A DNA stretch of 64,000 nt from the NCBI RefSeq assembly GCF_002261355.1, contig NZ_NEVU01000001.1, forward strand, positions 1,054,001 to 1,118,000, read 5' to 3'. The translations under genes and the position numbers were made by a program. The notes beneath the pieces were generated by a model. The model was not told where the DNA came from. It did no database searches and worked only from the letters and a program-made list of their open reading frames with translations. Source of the DNA: Bordetella genomosp. 12 (lineage in GTDB: Bacteria > Pseudomonadota > Gammaproteobacteria > Burkholderiales > Burkholderiaceae_B). The first letter of the stretch is position 1; every line of letters begins with the position of its first letter. Shown one piece after another: positions 53,103-62,536 of this stretch.

Positions 53103-53948
53103 TCAGTCCCGCAGCGCCGCGAGCAAGGCCTGATGGTTGGCGCTGTCCTGGCCCTGGCGGCGGATGAGAAAACAATGGGCTGGCCCGATGGCGCGTGCCG
53201 GCGGCGGCGTGGGCTGCAGGGCCAGCACGGATTGCGGCAGCACCGCCATCGCCGAACCCGCCATCACGCAGGCCAGGATGGCGTGATAGGAAGTCAGCTC
53301 CAGCAACTGCAGGCGTGCCGGGTCCGTGCCCGCCGCGCGCAGCCAGTCTTCGGCGCGCTCGCGATACACGCAGCCGCGCGCGAACGTGGCCAGGGCCGAT
53401 GGCGGGCCACCGGTCGGCGGCGTGATCAGCAGCAGTTCTTCGGTAAACAGATAGTCGCCATGCAGGCCCTCGCCCAAGGCGGCGACATCGTGGGGGCGCT
53501 GGGCATCGGGGTGGGCCACGACGGCGCAGTCCAGCGCATGGCTGCTCACCGCATCGGCCAGAAATCGCGTGGTGCCGGTCCGCAGCTGGATCTGCAGTTG
53601 CGGCCAGCGGCCATGCAAACGGGCCAGCGGCTGCGGCAGGCGGCTGGCTGCCGTGCTCTCCATCGACCCCAGGCGCAGGCGTCCGCCCGGTTCGGCCACG
53701 CGCAAGGCCTGCTCGGTCTGCTCGGCCAGATCCAGTAAGCGGGTGGCATAGCCTGCCAGCGTCTGCCCGGCTTCCGACAGCAGCATGCGCTTGCTGTCGC
53801 GCGTAAACAATGCCCGCCCGAGGCGGTCTTCCAATTGCTGGATGCGCGTGGTGACATTGGACGGCACGCGGTCCAGGGCCAGGGCCGCGCGGGTGACGCT
53901 TTGCTCGCGCGCCACGGCCAGAAAAATGCGCAGGTCAGAGAGTTCCAT
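53103..53948 (-). CDS. LysR family regulator upstream of nitronate monooxygenase
   Basis: A 281-residue, slightly short LysR protein with HTH at 1-60 (LSDLRIFLAVAREQSVTRAA, RVPSNVTTRIQQLEDRLGRA) and a ligand domain from about 88. It is co-directional with nitronate monooxygenase and divergent from adenine deaminase over an unusually AT-rich 113-bp region. Either neighbour could be its target. Confidence 0.84.
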   Translation of the reverse strand: MELSDLRIFLAVAREQSVTRAALALDRVPSNVTTRIQQLEDRLGRALFTRDSKRMLLSEAGQTLAGYATRLLDLAEQTEQALRVAEPGGRLRLGSMESTAASRLPQPLARLHGRWPQLQIQLRTGTTRFLADAVSSHALDCAVVAHPDAQRPHDVAALGEGLHGDYLFTEELLLITPPTGGPPSALATFARGCVYRERAEDWLRAAGTDPARLQLLELTSYHAILACVMAGSAMAVLPQSVLALQPTPPPARAIGPAHCFLIRRQGQDSANHQALLAALRD

Positions 53949-53965
53949 GCGGGCAGCATAGCCTT

Positions 53966-54014
53966 AAATTCTTTTTTTGATAATGAAAAAAAATATAAAT
54001 TCTTAAAAAAAGAA
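53966..54014. promoter_or_regulatory. AT-rich inverted repeat between LysR and adenine deaminase
   Basis: TTCTTTTTTT (53969-53978) and AAAAAAAGAA (54005-54014) are perfect 10-bp arms. AAATTCTT recurs as a direct repeat at 53966-53973 and 53997-54004 (31 bp apart, three helical turns). The block is nearly pure A/T in a GC-rich genome. It is a candidate LysR operator and promoter for the adenine deaminase gene. Confidence 0.5.
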
Positions 54015-54052
54015 CGAAATCCGGCAAGCGCTATCATCCCTACAGACTTTGA

Positions 54053-55018
<966 letters not shown>

Positions 55019-55039
55019 GCGCGTCTGCCGGCCGGCGGC

Positions 55040-55525
55040 TCAGGTCTGGACGCCCAGCCGGCGGATGAGCGCTTCGTGCGACGAGTAGGCGCGCAACAGG
55101 GCCGCGGTGTCGGCCAGTTCAAACTCGCTGAACTCGAAACCGGGGGCCACCGTGCAACCGACCAGCGCAAAACCCGCCGGGTCGGCCAGCTCCGCGGCAA
55201 ACCAGTTGCCGGCGCAGACCGTGGCCTGGAAGCGGGTCTCACCCAGCGTGGCGCCCAGGCGATGCGTCAGCACCCCGCCGTCACTTTGCAACTCATGCAC
55301 GCGCAGCTCCGAGCCGGCATAAAAATGCCAGGTTTCATCTGACTGGATGCGATGCCAGGCCGAGTAAGCACCGTCGCACAGCAGATAGTAGATGGCCGTG
55401 CCGGCGCGGCGGCTGGCGCCGTCGTCGCGGCGCACGGTCTGCGCGGCGCGATAGGTCTCGCGGTAATAGCCGCCTTCGGGGTGAGGAATCAGCCCCAGGC
55501 GGCGCACGATGTCTTGAGCATTCAT
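55040..55525 (-). CDS. Cupin family protein (DUF985)
   Basis: A 161-residue single-domain cupin. It starts LGLIPHPEGGYYRETYR, the DUF985 signature, with metal-type residues in SAWHRIQSDETWHFYAGSEL, and ends near GFEFSEFELAD. The function is unknown; related cupins act on sugars or bind metal. ATG 55525 gives the family N-terminus. It lies 23 bp downstream of a LysR gene on the same strand and converges on the adenine deaminase gene. Confidence 0.85.
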   Translation of the reverse strand: MNAQDIVRRLGLIPHPEGGYYRETYRAAQTVRRDDGASRRAGTAIYYLLCDGAYSAWHRIQSDETWHFYAGSELRVHELQSDGGVLTHRLGATLGETRFQATVCAGNWFAAELADPAGFALVGCTVAPGFEFSEFELADTAALLRAYSSHEALIRRLGVQT

Positions 55526-55548
55526 CCCGGTATCCGCCAGCAAAAGCC

Positions 55549-56436
55549 TTATTCTGCCGTGATATTGAGCAGGCGCAAGAGGTTGTCCACGACCGCGGCG
55601 CGTTCGGCGCGGCGCACGGCCAGGCCCAGCACCGCGCGCGGCCAATCCAGATCCAACGGCAGATAATGGATGCCGCGTGCGCGCATGTGGCGCATGGACG
55701 CCGGCACGACGGCCACGCCGATGCCGGCGGCCACCAGATTGACGGCCGACGACAACTGCGGCGCGCGTTGGCGCAGGGTGGGATTGAACCCCTGGCGGCG
55801 GCAGGCCGCGATGATATCGGCCGACAGCCCGTAGCCCGACTTGCGCGAGTAGTCGATAAAGCGTTCATGCCGCAGGTCGGCAAGGGTCAGGCGCTTCTGG
55901 CTGGCCAGAGGGTGGCCGCTGGGCAGGGCGGCGATCAGGTTTTCCTCGTTGAGCGGCAGGTAGCGGATCGCGCCGGACAGGGCGAAAGGCGGGCGCACGA
56001 AGGCCGCGTCGAGATCGCCGGCGGCCAGCCCTTGCACCAGGTTTTCGCTCTGGCTTTCTTCCAGGCGCAGTTCCACCTCCGGATGGGCCTGCTGGTAGCG
56101 GCTGATCGCGCCCGTGACGGTGTCGTTAAAGGAGGCAGATTCGGTAAAGCCCAAGCGCAACACCCCGACCTCGCCGCGCGCGGCGCGGCGGGCCACGTCG
56201 CCCGCCTCGGCCACGCGCGCCAGGATGTCCTGAGCGCAGGGCAGAAAGGCGCGCCCGGCATCGCTCAGGGCCACGCCCCGGCCCACGCGGTCGAACAGCG
56301 GGGTGCCGATTTCGCGTTCCAGCTCGCGGATTTGCTGGCTCAGCGGCGGTTGCGCCATCCCCAGCAGTTCTGCCGCCCGGGTGAAATGCTGCGTCTGCGC
56401 CGTCACCACGAAATAACGCAAATGCCGGAGTTCCAT
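55549..56436 (-). CDS. LysR family regulator divergent from methylisocitrate-lyase-like gene
   Basis: A 295-residue LysR protein with HTH at 1-60 (LRHLRYFVVTAQTQHFTRAA, QPPLSQQIRELEREIGTPLF). A CatR/BenM-like ligand domain follows (GVLRLGFTESASFNDTVTGA). It faces the PEP-mutase-family gene across 119 bp, with the palindrome TAATATATTA in between. The likely target is the lyase-Bug unit; the cupin is downstream on the same strand. Confidence 0.85.
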   Translation of the reverse strand: MELRHLRYFVVTAQTQHFTRAAELLGMAQPPLSQQIRELEREIGTPLFDRVGRGVALSDAGRAFLPCAQDILARVAEAGDVARRAARGEVGVLRLGFTESASFNDTVTGAISRYQQAHPEVELRLEESQSENLVQGLAAGDLDAAFVRPPFALSGAIRYLPLNEENLIAALPSGHPLASQKRLTLADLRHERFIDYSRKSGYGLSADIIAACRRQGFNPTLRQRAPQLSSAVNLVAAGIGVAVVPASMRHMRARGIHYLPLDLDWPRAVLGLAVRRAERAAVVDNLLRLLNITAE

Positions 56437-56476
56437 CGTCCAAATCCATACGTTAAAGGTACTGGTAAGTCATTTT

Positions 56477-56486
56477 TAATATATTA
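56477..56486. promoter_or_regulatory. Palindrome in LysR/lyase divergent promoter
   Basis: TAATATATTA is a perfect 10-bp palindrome in an AT-rich patch. A looser dyad, TTA-N10-TAA, lies at about 56452-56467. Together they may form the LysR recognition and activation sites. Short, so confidence is limited. Confidence 0.3.
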
Positions 56487-56555
56487 GACATTCGGATTGA
56501 TTCTGACCATCATGACGACCCCTGGGGCCGCGGCCCGATTGCAAGGAGTTTGCTG

Positions 56556-57407
56556 ATGAAACCCACCCAACAACTGCGGCAGGCGCTGTCTGCCGGCAAA
56601 ACCCTGATCGCCCCGGGCGCTTACGACGGCATGTCGGCCCGCCTGGTCGCCAACGCGGGCTTTGACGCGGTATACGCCAGCGGCGGCGCGATCGCGCGCG
56701 CCGCCGGCTACCCCGACCTGGGCATCCTCAGTTTCACGGAGGTGCTCGATCGCATCGAGAAAATCGTCGACGCCAGCGGCCTGCCGGTCGTGGCCGACGC
56801 CGATACCGGTTTCGGCGGCTCGGCCAATGTCGAGCGCACGGTGCGTGCCTTCGAGCGGGCGGGCGTGGCGGGTTTTCATATCGAAGATCAATCCTTTCCC
56901 AAGCGTTGCGGCCACCTCGATGACAAAAGCCTGGTCGACGCCGAAGAGATGTGCCTGAAGATCCGCATCGCGCGCCAGACGCTCAGTGATCCGGATTGCC
57001 TGGTGATCGCGCGCACCGACGCGATTGCCGTCGAGGGTTTCGAGGCCGCCCTCGCGCGCGCCGAGCAATACGTGCAAGCGGGCGCCGACATGATCTTCGT
57101 CGAGGCGCCCGAAACCCTGGAGCAGATCCGCGAGATCGCCCGGCGCCTGCCCGGGCCCAAGCTCATCAATATGTTTTACGGTGGCAAGACCCCGCTGGTG
57201 CCGATCGACGAACTGTCGGCCCTGGGGTATCAACTGGCCATCATTCCCTCGGATCTGCAGCGTGCCGCCATTCATGCCATGCAGAAGACGCTCGCCCAGA
57301 TCCGAGCAACCGGCGATTCCAGCGCGTTGGCCCAGGAGCTCACCAGCTTCAAGGAACGCGAAGAAATCGTGCAAACCCGCCGTTACCTGGCGTTGGATGC
57401 GCTGTAG
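56556..57407 (+). CDS. Isocitrate lyase/PEP mutase family enzyme, methylisocitrate-lyase-like
   Basis: A 283-residue TIM barrel. Motifs are GAYDGMSARLVANAGFDAVY, the Mg-binding DADTG (81-85) and HIEDQSFPKRCGH, with the ICL-type KRCGH (116-120) whose C118 is the catalytic cysteine of lyases. This supports a 2-methylisocitrate or dimethylmalate-type lyase rather than a phosphonate mutase or oxaloacetate decarboxylase. ATG 56556 has AAGGAG 7 bp upstream. It is followed 35 bp later by a Bug gene, so it cleaves a branched tricarboxylate or malate taken up by that system (inference). Confidence 0.84.
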   Translation: MKPTQQLRQALSAGKTLIAPGAYDGMSARLVANAGFDAVYASGGAIARAAGYPDLGILSFTEVLDRIEKIVDASGLPVVADADTGFGGSANVERTVRAFERAGVAGFHIEDQSFPKRCGHLDDKSLVDAEEMCLKIRIARQTLSDPDCLVIARTDAIAVEGFEAALARAEQYVQAGADMIFVEAPETLEQIREIARRLPGPKLINMFYGGKTPLVPIDELSALGYQLAIIPSDLQRAAIHAMQKTLAQIRATGDSSALAQELTSFKEREEIVQTRRYLALDAL

Positions 57408-57442
57408 AGCCGCGCATCCCTGTTTTCTGAGGAGACACCCCC

Positions 57443-58408
57443 ATGAAACCTTCGTTCAAGGCAGCCGTTGCGCTGACCCTGGCTGGTCTGGCCTTTGGCG
57501 CCCAGGCCGCGGATTGGCCCGATCACCCGATCACTTTCGTCGCCCCGTTCTCGGCCGGCGGCGCCAATGACCTGGTGGCCCGCATCATCGCCAAGGCGGT
57601 GGGCGCGCAGCTCAAGGCCAATGTCATCGTGGAGAACCGCCCCGGCGCCGGTGGCGTGGTCGGCTCGGCGCACGTGGCGCGCAGCGCCGCCGATGGCTAT
57701 ACCTATCTGGTCGGCAGCAATGGCACGGTCACCAATAGCCTGATCCGTTCCGACCAGCCCTATAAGGACGAGGAACTCACGCCGGTGGCGCTGCTGTCGG
57801 TCACGCCCTCGGTGATTGTCACCAACCCCGACAATCCCGCCAAGGATCTGAAGGAGTTCGTCGCCAACGCGCGCGCCAAGAAGACCGACCGCATCACCTT
57901 CTCGACCGCGGGCAATGGCAGCACGCCGCACTTCGTGGCGGTGATGATGAAGCAGGCCACGGGCCTGCCCGTCGAACCGATTTCGTACAAGAGCGGCTCC
58001 GAGGGCGTGACCGCGGTGGTCGGCAAGCAGGTCGACGCGACCTCCGAAGCCAGCATCGTCACGCTGCCCCTGGTCAAATCGGGCAAGCTCAAGGCCCTGG
58101 CCACCACGCTGGACAAGCGCATGGCCAGCGCGCCCGATATCCCCACCACCAAGGAAGCGGGCTTTCCGTCCATCCAGATCGGCCATTGGGCCGGCTTGTA
58201 TGCGCCCACCGGTACGCCGGCCGAGGTCATGGACAAGATGAACGCGGCGGTCAACAGCGCCTTGCAGACCCAGGAAGTGCAGGATGCGCTCAAGCTCAGC
58301 AGCATCGAGCCGGGCGGCGGCAGCCGCGCGGAATTCACTGACTTCGCCACCAAGGAGCGCGCGCGCCTGACCGAAGTGGTCAAGCAAGGGCATATGCGCG
58401 GCGATTGA
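57443..58408 (+). CDS. Bug-type (TTT family) periplasmic substrate-binding protein
   Basis: A 321-residue Bug protein with signal peptide (about 1-22, ending AFGAQA). Motifs are PDHPITFVAPFSAGGANDLVA and VENRPGAGGVVGSA. GAGGAG precedes ATG 57443. It pairs with the methylisocitrate-lyase-like gene, so its ligand is probably a di- or tricarboxylate. Again there is no TctAB partner in the window. A perfect hairpin follows the stop. Confidence 0.9.
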   Translation: MKPSFKAAVALTLAGLAFGAQAADWPDHPITFVAPFSAGGANDLVARIIAKAVGAQLKANVIVENRPGAGGVVGSAHVARSAADGYTYLVGSNGTVTNSLIRSDQPYKDEELTPVALLSVTPSVIVTNPDNPAKDLKEFVANARAKKTDRITFSTAGNGSTPHFVAVMMKQATGLPVEPISYKSGSEGVTAVVGKQVDATSEASIVTLPLVKSGKLKALATTLDKRMASAPDIPTTKEAGFPSIQIGHWAGLYAPTGTPAEVMDKMNAAVNSALQTQEVQDALKLSSIEPGGGSRAEFTDFATKERARLTEVVKQGHMRGD

Positions 58409-58430
58409 TCGTCCTCTCCTCGTTTGCCGC

Positions 58431-58467
58431 ACGCAAGAACGCCGGGGCCGCCCCGGCGTTCTTGCGT
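58431..58467 (+). terminator. Perfect 17-bp hairpin after the Bug gene
   Basis: The arm ACGCAAGAACGCCGGGG (58431-58447) pairs perfectly with 58451-58467 around a 3-nt loop, 23 bp after the stop. No T-run follows on either strand. It probably ends the lyase-Bug transcript or protects its 3' end. Confidence 0.6.
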
Positions 58468-58514
58468 GGGCCACCGGAGTAGAATGGCTCGCGTCTTTAT
58501 GGGGGAAGTCCGTT

Positions 58515-60017
58515 ATGTCAAAAATCCGTTTCGCCCTGGCCCTTGCTGGCCTGGTCGCCAGCGCCGCGGTGTCGGCGCAAACCACGTTGCGCATTGGCCT
58601 GCAAGATGATCCCGATGTGCTGGATCCGGCCCGTGCGCGCACCTTCGTCGGCCGCATTGTGTTCGCCTCCTTGTGCGACCGGCTGGTCGACATCACGCCG
58701 GACCTGAAGATCGTGCCGCAACTGGCCGAATCCTGGTCCACGTCGGAAGACGGCAAGTCGCTGACCTTCAAGCTGCGCAAAGGCGCCGTCTATCATGATG
58801 GCGCGCCCATCGATGCCGCTTCGGTCAAGGCCAATCTCGACCGCGCCATGACCCTGCCCGACAGCAACCGCAAGAGCGAGCTGTCCGCGGTGGCCAGCGT
58901 CGAAGCGCCGGATGCCCAGACCGTGGTGCTGCGCCTCAAGGCTCCGGACGCCTCCTTGCTGTCGCAGCTGTCCGACCGTGCCGGCATGATGATTTCGCCC
59001 GCCACGTTCGACAAGGATCCGGGCAGCAAGCCGGTGTGCTCCGGGCCTTACCGCTTCAAAGAGCGCGTGCAGAACGACCGCATCGTGCTCGAAAAATTCC
59101 CGCAGTACTGGGATGCGCCGAGCTACCACTTCGATCAGGTGGTCTTCACGCCCATTCCCGACTCCACCGTGCGCCTGAATAACCTGCGCGCCGGCGGCCT
59201 GGATATCGTCGAGCGTATTGCGCCCACCGATGCCGACGCCGTCAAGAACGACGCCAAGCTCACGCTGGCCCCGGTGACCGGCCTGGGCTTTCAGTCCATC
59301 GCCGTGAACATCGGCAACGGCGCGCGCGCCGACACGCCGCTGGCCAAGGATGCGCGCGTGCGTCAGGCGCTCGATCTGGCCATCGACCGCGATGTGATCA
59401 ACCAGGTCGTGGGCCAGGGGATGTTCCAGCCCGCCCATGAGCCTTTCCCGCCGGCCAGCTTCGCCTACGACAAGAGCGTCGAGCACGCCGGGCGTGACCC
59501 CAAGAAGGCCAAGGCCTTGCTCAAGGCCGCCGGTCACGACCGGGTCAAGTTCGAGCTGACCTACGGCAACAACACCACGATGCAGCAAGTGATGGAGCTG
59601 ATCCAGGCCATGGGCGCCGAGGCCGGCTTTGACATCAGCCTGCGTCCCCTGGAGTTCGCGGCCGTGCAAGCCGCTTTGGCGCGTGGCGACTTCCAGGTCG
59701 GCCAGACCGGCTGGTCCGGCCGTGTCGATCCGAGCGGCAACATCCATCAATACGTCAGCTGCAAGGGCAACCTGAATGACGGGCGCTTCTGCGACGCCGA
59801 CGTCGACAAGCTGCTCAATGAAGCGCGTTCCACCTCTGACGAAGGCAAGCGCCGCGCGCTCTACAGCCAAGTGCTGCAGAAGATGCAGGTCGAGCGCCCC
59901 CAGATCTACCTCTTCTACCTGCCCTGGGTGTTCGGCACGCAGAAGAAGATCGAGGGCTTCGTGCCCTATCCTGACGGCCTGATCCGCCTGAAGGACGTCA
60001 AGGTCGCCAAGCAGTGA
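58515..60017 (+). CDS. ABC transporter substrate-binding protein, family 5 (peptide/DppA-like)
   Basis: A 500-residue secreted binding protein with signal peptide (about 1-23, ending AAVSA). SBP family 5 features include ESWSTSEDGKSLTFKLRKGAVYHDG near the start, DPKKAKALLKAAGHD and QVGQTGWSGRVDPSGNIHQYVSC. It should bind oligopeptides, glutathione or nickel-like ligands. No dpp/opp permease or ATPase is adjacent. GGGGAAG precedes ATG 58515. Its TGA touches the gamma-glutamyltransferase start, indicating one operon. Confidence 0.88.
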   Translation: MSKIRFALALAGLVASAAVSAQTTLRIGLQDDPDVLDPARARTFVGRIVFASLCDRLVDITPDLKIVPQLAESWSTSEDGKSLTFKLRKGAVYHDGAPIDAASVKANLDRAMTLPDSNRKSELSAVASVEAPDAQTVVLRLKAPDASLLSQLSDRAGMMISPATFDKDPGSKPVCSGPYRFKERVQNDRIVLEKFPQYWDAPSYHFDQVVFTPIPDSTVRLNNLRAGGLDIVERIAPTDADAVKNDAKLTLAPVTGLGFQSIAVNIGNGARADTPLAKDARVRQALDLAIDRDVINQVVGQGMFQPAHEPFPPASFAYDKSVEHAGRDPKKAKALLKAAGHDRVKFELTYGNNTTMQQVMELIQAMGAEAGFDISLRPLEFAAVQAALARGDFQVGQTGWSGRVDPSGNIHQYVSCKGNLNDGRFCDADVDKLLNEARSTSDEGKRRALYSQVLQKMQVERPQIYLFYLPWVFGTQKKIEGFVPYPDGLIRLKDVKVAKQ

Positions 60018-60019
60018 TC

Positions 60020-61828
60020 ATGGACACGCGCATGTTCACGACCCGGCCGGAGATCCTGGGCAGCTTCGGCGTGGTGACCTCGACGCACTGGCTGGCCAGC
60101 GCCAGCGGCATGAGTCTGTTGGAGCGCGGCGGCAATGCATTTGACGCCGCCGTGGCCGCCGGTTTCGTGCTGCAGGTCGTCGAGCCGCATCTGGTCGGCC
60201 CGGCTGGCGAAGTGCCGGTGCTGTTTCATTCGGCGCGCACCGGCAAGACCGAGGTGCTCTGCGGCCAGGGCCCCACGCCGGCCGGCGCCACGCTGGCGCA
60301 TTATCGCGGCCTGGGGCTGGATCTCATCCCCGGCAACGGTCTGCTGCCGGCGGTGATTCCTGGCGCTTTCGACGCCTGGATGCTGCTGCTGCGCGATCAC
60401 GGGTCGATGCGCGTGCGCGATGTCCTTGAACCGGCCATCTTCTACGCCGAATCCGGCCATGCGCTGATGCCTCGCATCAGCAATACCGTTGCCGGCCTGA
60501 AGGATTTTTTCCTGCAGCACTGGCCCAGCACGGCCGAGGTCTATCTGCCCGGCGGGCAGGTGCCGCGCGCCGGCAAGCTGTTTCGCAATCCCGCTCTGGG
60601 GCGCACCTGGCGCCGGGTGCTCGAGGCCGCCGAGGCCGCCGGCCCGGACCGTGAGCGTCAGATCGAGGCCGCGCGCGATGCCTTCTACCGCGGTTTTATC
60701 GCCGATGCCATCGATCGCTTCGCCCGCCTTGAAGTCATGGATGAAAGCGGCCGCGCCCATTCTGGCGTGCTGCGCGCGGCCGATCTGGCCGGCTGGTCGG
60801 CCACTTACGAGGCGCCCGCCAGCTATGAGTACGGTGACTACACCGTGGCCAAGGCCGGCGCCTGGAGTCAGGGCCCGGTGTTTCTCCAGACCCTGGCCTT
60901 GCTCAAGGGCACGGACCTCGGGGCGATGGGCGCCAACAGCGCGGCGTTCATTCATCACCTCACCGAGGCCATGAAACTGGCATTCGCCGACCGCGAGGTG
61001 TATTACGGCGACCCGGCTTTTACCGACGTGCCGCTCGATACCTTGCTGTCGGACGCCTATAACGACCAGCGTCGCCGCCTCATCGGCGAGACGGCCTCGC
61101 ACGAACTGCGCCCGGGGCAGATTCCCGGCTTCGAAGCGCAGTTGGCGCGCGTGATGGATACGCTGTCACGCCTGTCCAAGGTCACGCCGGTCGGCGCGGC
61201 GGGCAGCGAGCCCACCCTCGCGGACATGCGCGCCTCGGTCAAGCGCGGCGATACCACGCATGTGGACGTGATCGACCGCTGGGGCAATATGGTGTCGGCC
61301 ACGCCTTCCGGCGGATGGTTCCAGTCTTCGCCCGTCATCCCCGAGCTCGGCTTCGGCCTGAATACCCGCGCCCAGATGTTCTGGCTCGAGCCTGATCTGC
61401 CGTGCTCGCTGGCGCCGGGCAAACGTCCCCGCACCACGCTCACGCCCACGCTGGCGCTGCGCGATGGCAAGCCCTACATGGTGTTCGGCACGCCTGGCGG
61501 CGACCAACAGGAACAATGGCAGTTGCTGCTGTTTCTGCGTCATGTTCACCACGGCCTCAATCTGCAGGAGGCCATCGACCTGCCCATGTCGCACACGCAG
61601 CATTTCCCGACCTCGTTCTATCCGCGTGACCGCAAGCCGGGGCACCTGGCCGTCGAAGCCAGCTTTGGCGCGGCCGTGATCGAGGATCTGCGCCAGCGCG
61701 GGCACGTCATCGAAGAGGCGCCGGCCTGGAGCGTGGGCCGCCTGACCGCGGCCGCGCGCGACGCGGACGGGCTGTTGCACGCGGCGGCCACGCCGCGTTT
61801 GATGCAGGCCTACGCCATCGGCCGTTGA
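60020..61828 (+). CDS. Gamma-glutamyltransferase family protein
   Basis: A 602-residue Ntn hydrolase. Precursor features are SASGMSLLERGGNAFDAAVA and VVEPHLVGPAGEVP near the N-terminus. The autoprocessing nucleophile is T412 in RGDTTHVDVIDRWGNMVS. It cleaves gamma-glutamyl bonds (glutathione) or related acyl groups. No signal peptide is seen, so it may be cytoplasmic, like some GGT-like acylases. ATG 60020 is used; GTG 60014 overlaps the previous stop and is equally possible. Coupling to a peptide-binding protein suggests scavenging of glutathione-like peptides (inference). Confidence 0.87.
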   Translation: MDTRMFTTRPEILGSFGVVTSTHWLASASGMSLLERGGNAFDAAVAAGFVLQVVEPHLVGPAGEVPVLFHSARTGKTEVLCGQGPTPAGATLAHYRGLGLDLIPGNGLLPAVIPGAFDAWMLLLRDHGSMRVRDVLEPAIFYAESGHALMPRISNTVAGLKDFFLQHWPSTAEVYLPGGQVPRAGKLFRNPALGRTWRRVLEAAEAAGPDRERQIEAARDAFYRGFIADAIDRFARLEVMDESGRAHSGVLRAADLAGWSATYEAPASYEYGDYTVAKAGAWSQGPVFLQTLALLKGTDLGAMGANSAAFIHHLTEAMKLAFADREVYYGDPAFTDVPLDTLLSDAYNDQRRRLIGETASHELRPGQIPGFEAQLARVMDTLSRLSKVTPVGAAGSEPTLADMRASVKRGDTTHVDVIDRWGNMVSATPSGGWFQSSPVIPELGFGLNTRAQMFWLEPDLPCSLAPGKRPRTTLTPTLALRDGKPYMVFGTPGGDQQEQWQLLLFLRHVHHGLNLQEAIDLPMSHTQHFPTSFYPRDRKPGHLAVEASFGAAVIEDLRQRGHVIEEAPAWSVGRLTAAARDADGLLHAAATPRLMQAYAIGR

Positions 61829-61839
61829 GGTTGCCGGCG

Positions 61840-61861
61840 CCGGGACGGTGTGCCGTCCCGG
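61840..61861 (+). terminator. Hairpin after the gamma-glutamyltransferase gene
   Basis: CCGGGACGG (61840-61848), loop TGTG and CCGTCCCGG (61853-61861) form a perfect 9-bp stem, 11 bp after the stop. It lacks a T-run but is a plausible transcript end. Confidence 0.5.
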
Positions 61862-61883
61862 ACCGCCGGCCTGGCGCACAGCC

Positions 61884-61908
61884 AAAAAAAAGCCGCCCCG
61901 CGGCGGCT
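61884..61908 (-). terminator. Rho-independent terminator of the MarR gene
   Basis: On the minus strand AGCCGCC (61908-61902), a 4-nt loop and GGCGGCT (61897-61891) are followed by eight T (61891-61884). It lies 33 bp after the MarR stop. Confidence 0.85.
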
Positions 61909-61940
61909 GGTGTCAGGGCCATGCGCGGGGCGACTCACAC

Positions 61941-62501
61941 TCACACGTCCATCAGGTCGCGGCCGCTGCGGGCCTGCAACCAAACCTGCGTGTCGTGCCG
62001 CAGACTGCGGACATACTGCAACAGAAATGCCTGAACGGTCCGCATCTGCTGCGGGTCGAACTGGCGGCTCAGAAAGTGCACTTCCTCCAGCACGGCCTGG
62101 CGGGCCTGCACCAAGGCCTGGCAGCGTTCCGCCACCGGGTGGATCACGATGACGCGCCGGTCCAGCGGATGGCGTCCCCGTTGCACGAACCCCGCGGCTT
62201 CCAGCCGGTTGATCAAGGCGGTCGCGCCGCCCCAGCTGATACCCAGCAACTGGCCTAACTGGCCGGTGGGCAGGGATTCGAGCTCCTGCACCAGTTCCAG
62301 CGCCTTGATTTCCGTGACGGACAGGCCAAGCCTTTCGGCGACGGCGGCCTGGCTGGCGGTCGCGTAGACCGCCAGTTGCTGGCTCAGAATCGCGGCGATG
62401 TCAGCCACGGCCCCAGATTGCGCGGCAGGCGGCTCCTCGAACTTGCTGAGGTCGGCGACACTGTGACGCTCTTCGATGACGATACGGTCTGCTTCGAACA
62501 T
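61941..62501 (-). CDS. MarR family transcriptional regulator
   Basis: A 186-residue MarR protein with an N-terminal extension of about 30 residues (acidic, EERHSVADLSKFEEPP). The winged helix follows: SLPTGQLGQLLGISWGGATA, INRLEAAGFVQRGRHPLDRR and VIVIHP. It lies 35 bp after the large repeat-protein gene on the same strand and could be on its 3' end or separately promoted. It converges on the gamma-glutamyltransferase gene. The target is unknown. Confidence 0.83.
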   Translation of the reverse strand: MFEADRIVIEERHSVADLSKFEEPPAAQSGAVADIAAILSQQLAVYATASQAAVAERLGLSVTEIKALELVQELESLPTGQLGQLLGISWGGATALINRLEAAGFVQRGRHPLDRRVIVIHPVAERCQALVQARQAVLEEVHFLSRQFDPQQMRTVQAFLLQYVRSLRHDTQVWLQARSGRDLMDV

Positions 62502-62536
62502 GGCGTTGCTCCGGCAAAGGCCTGGTTCCGGTTGAG

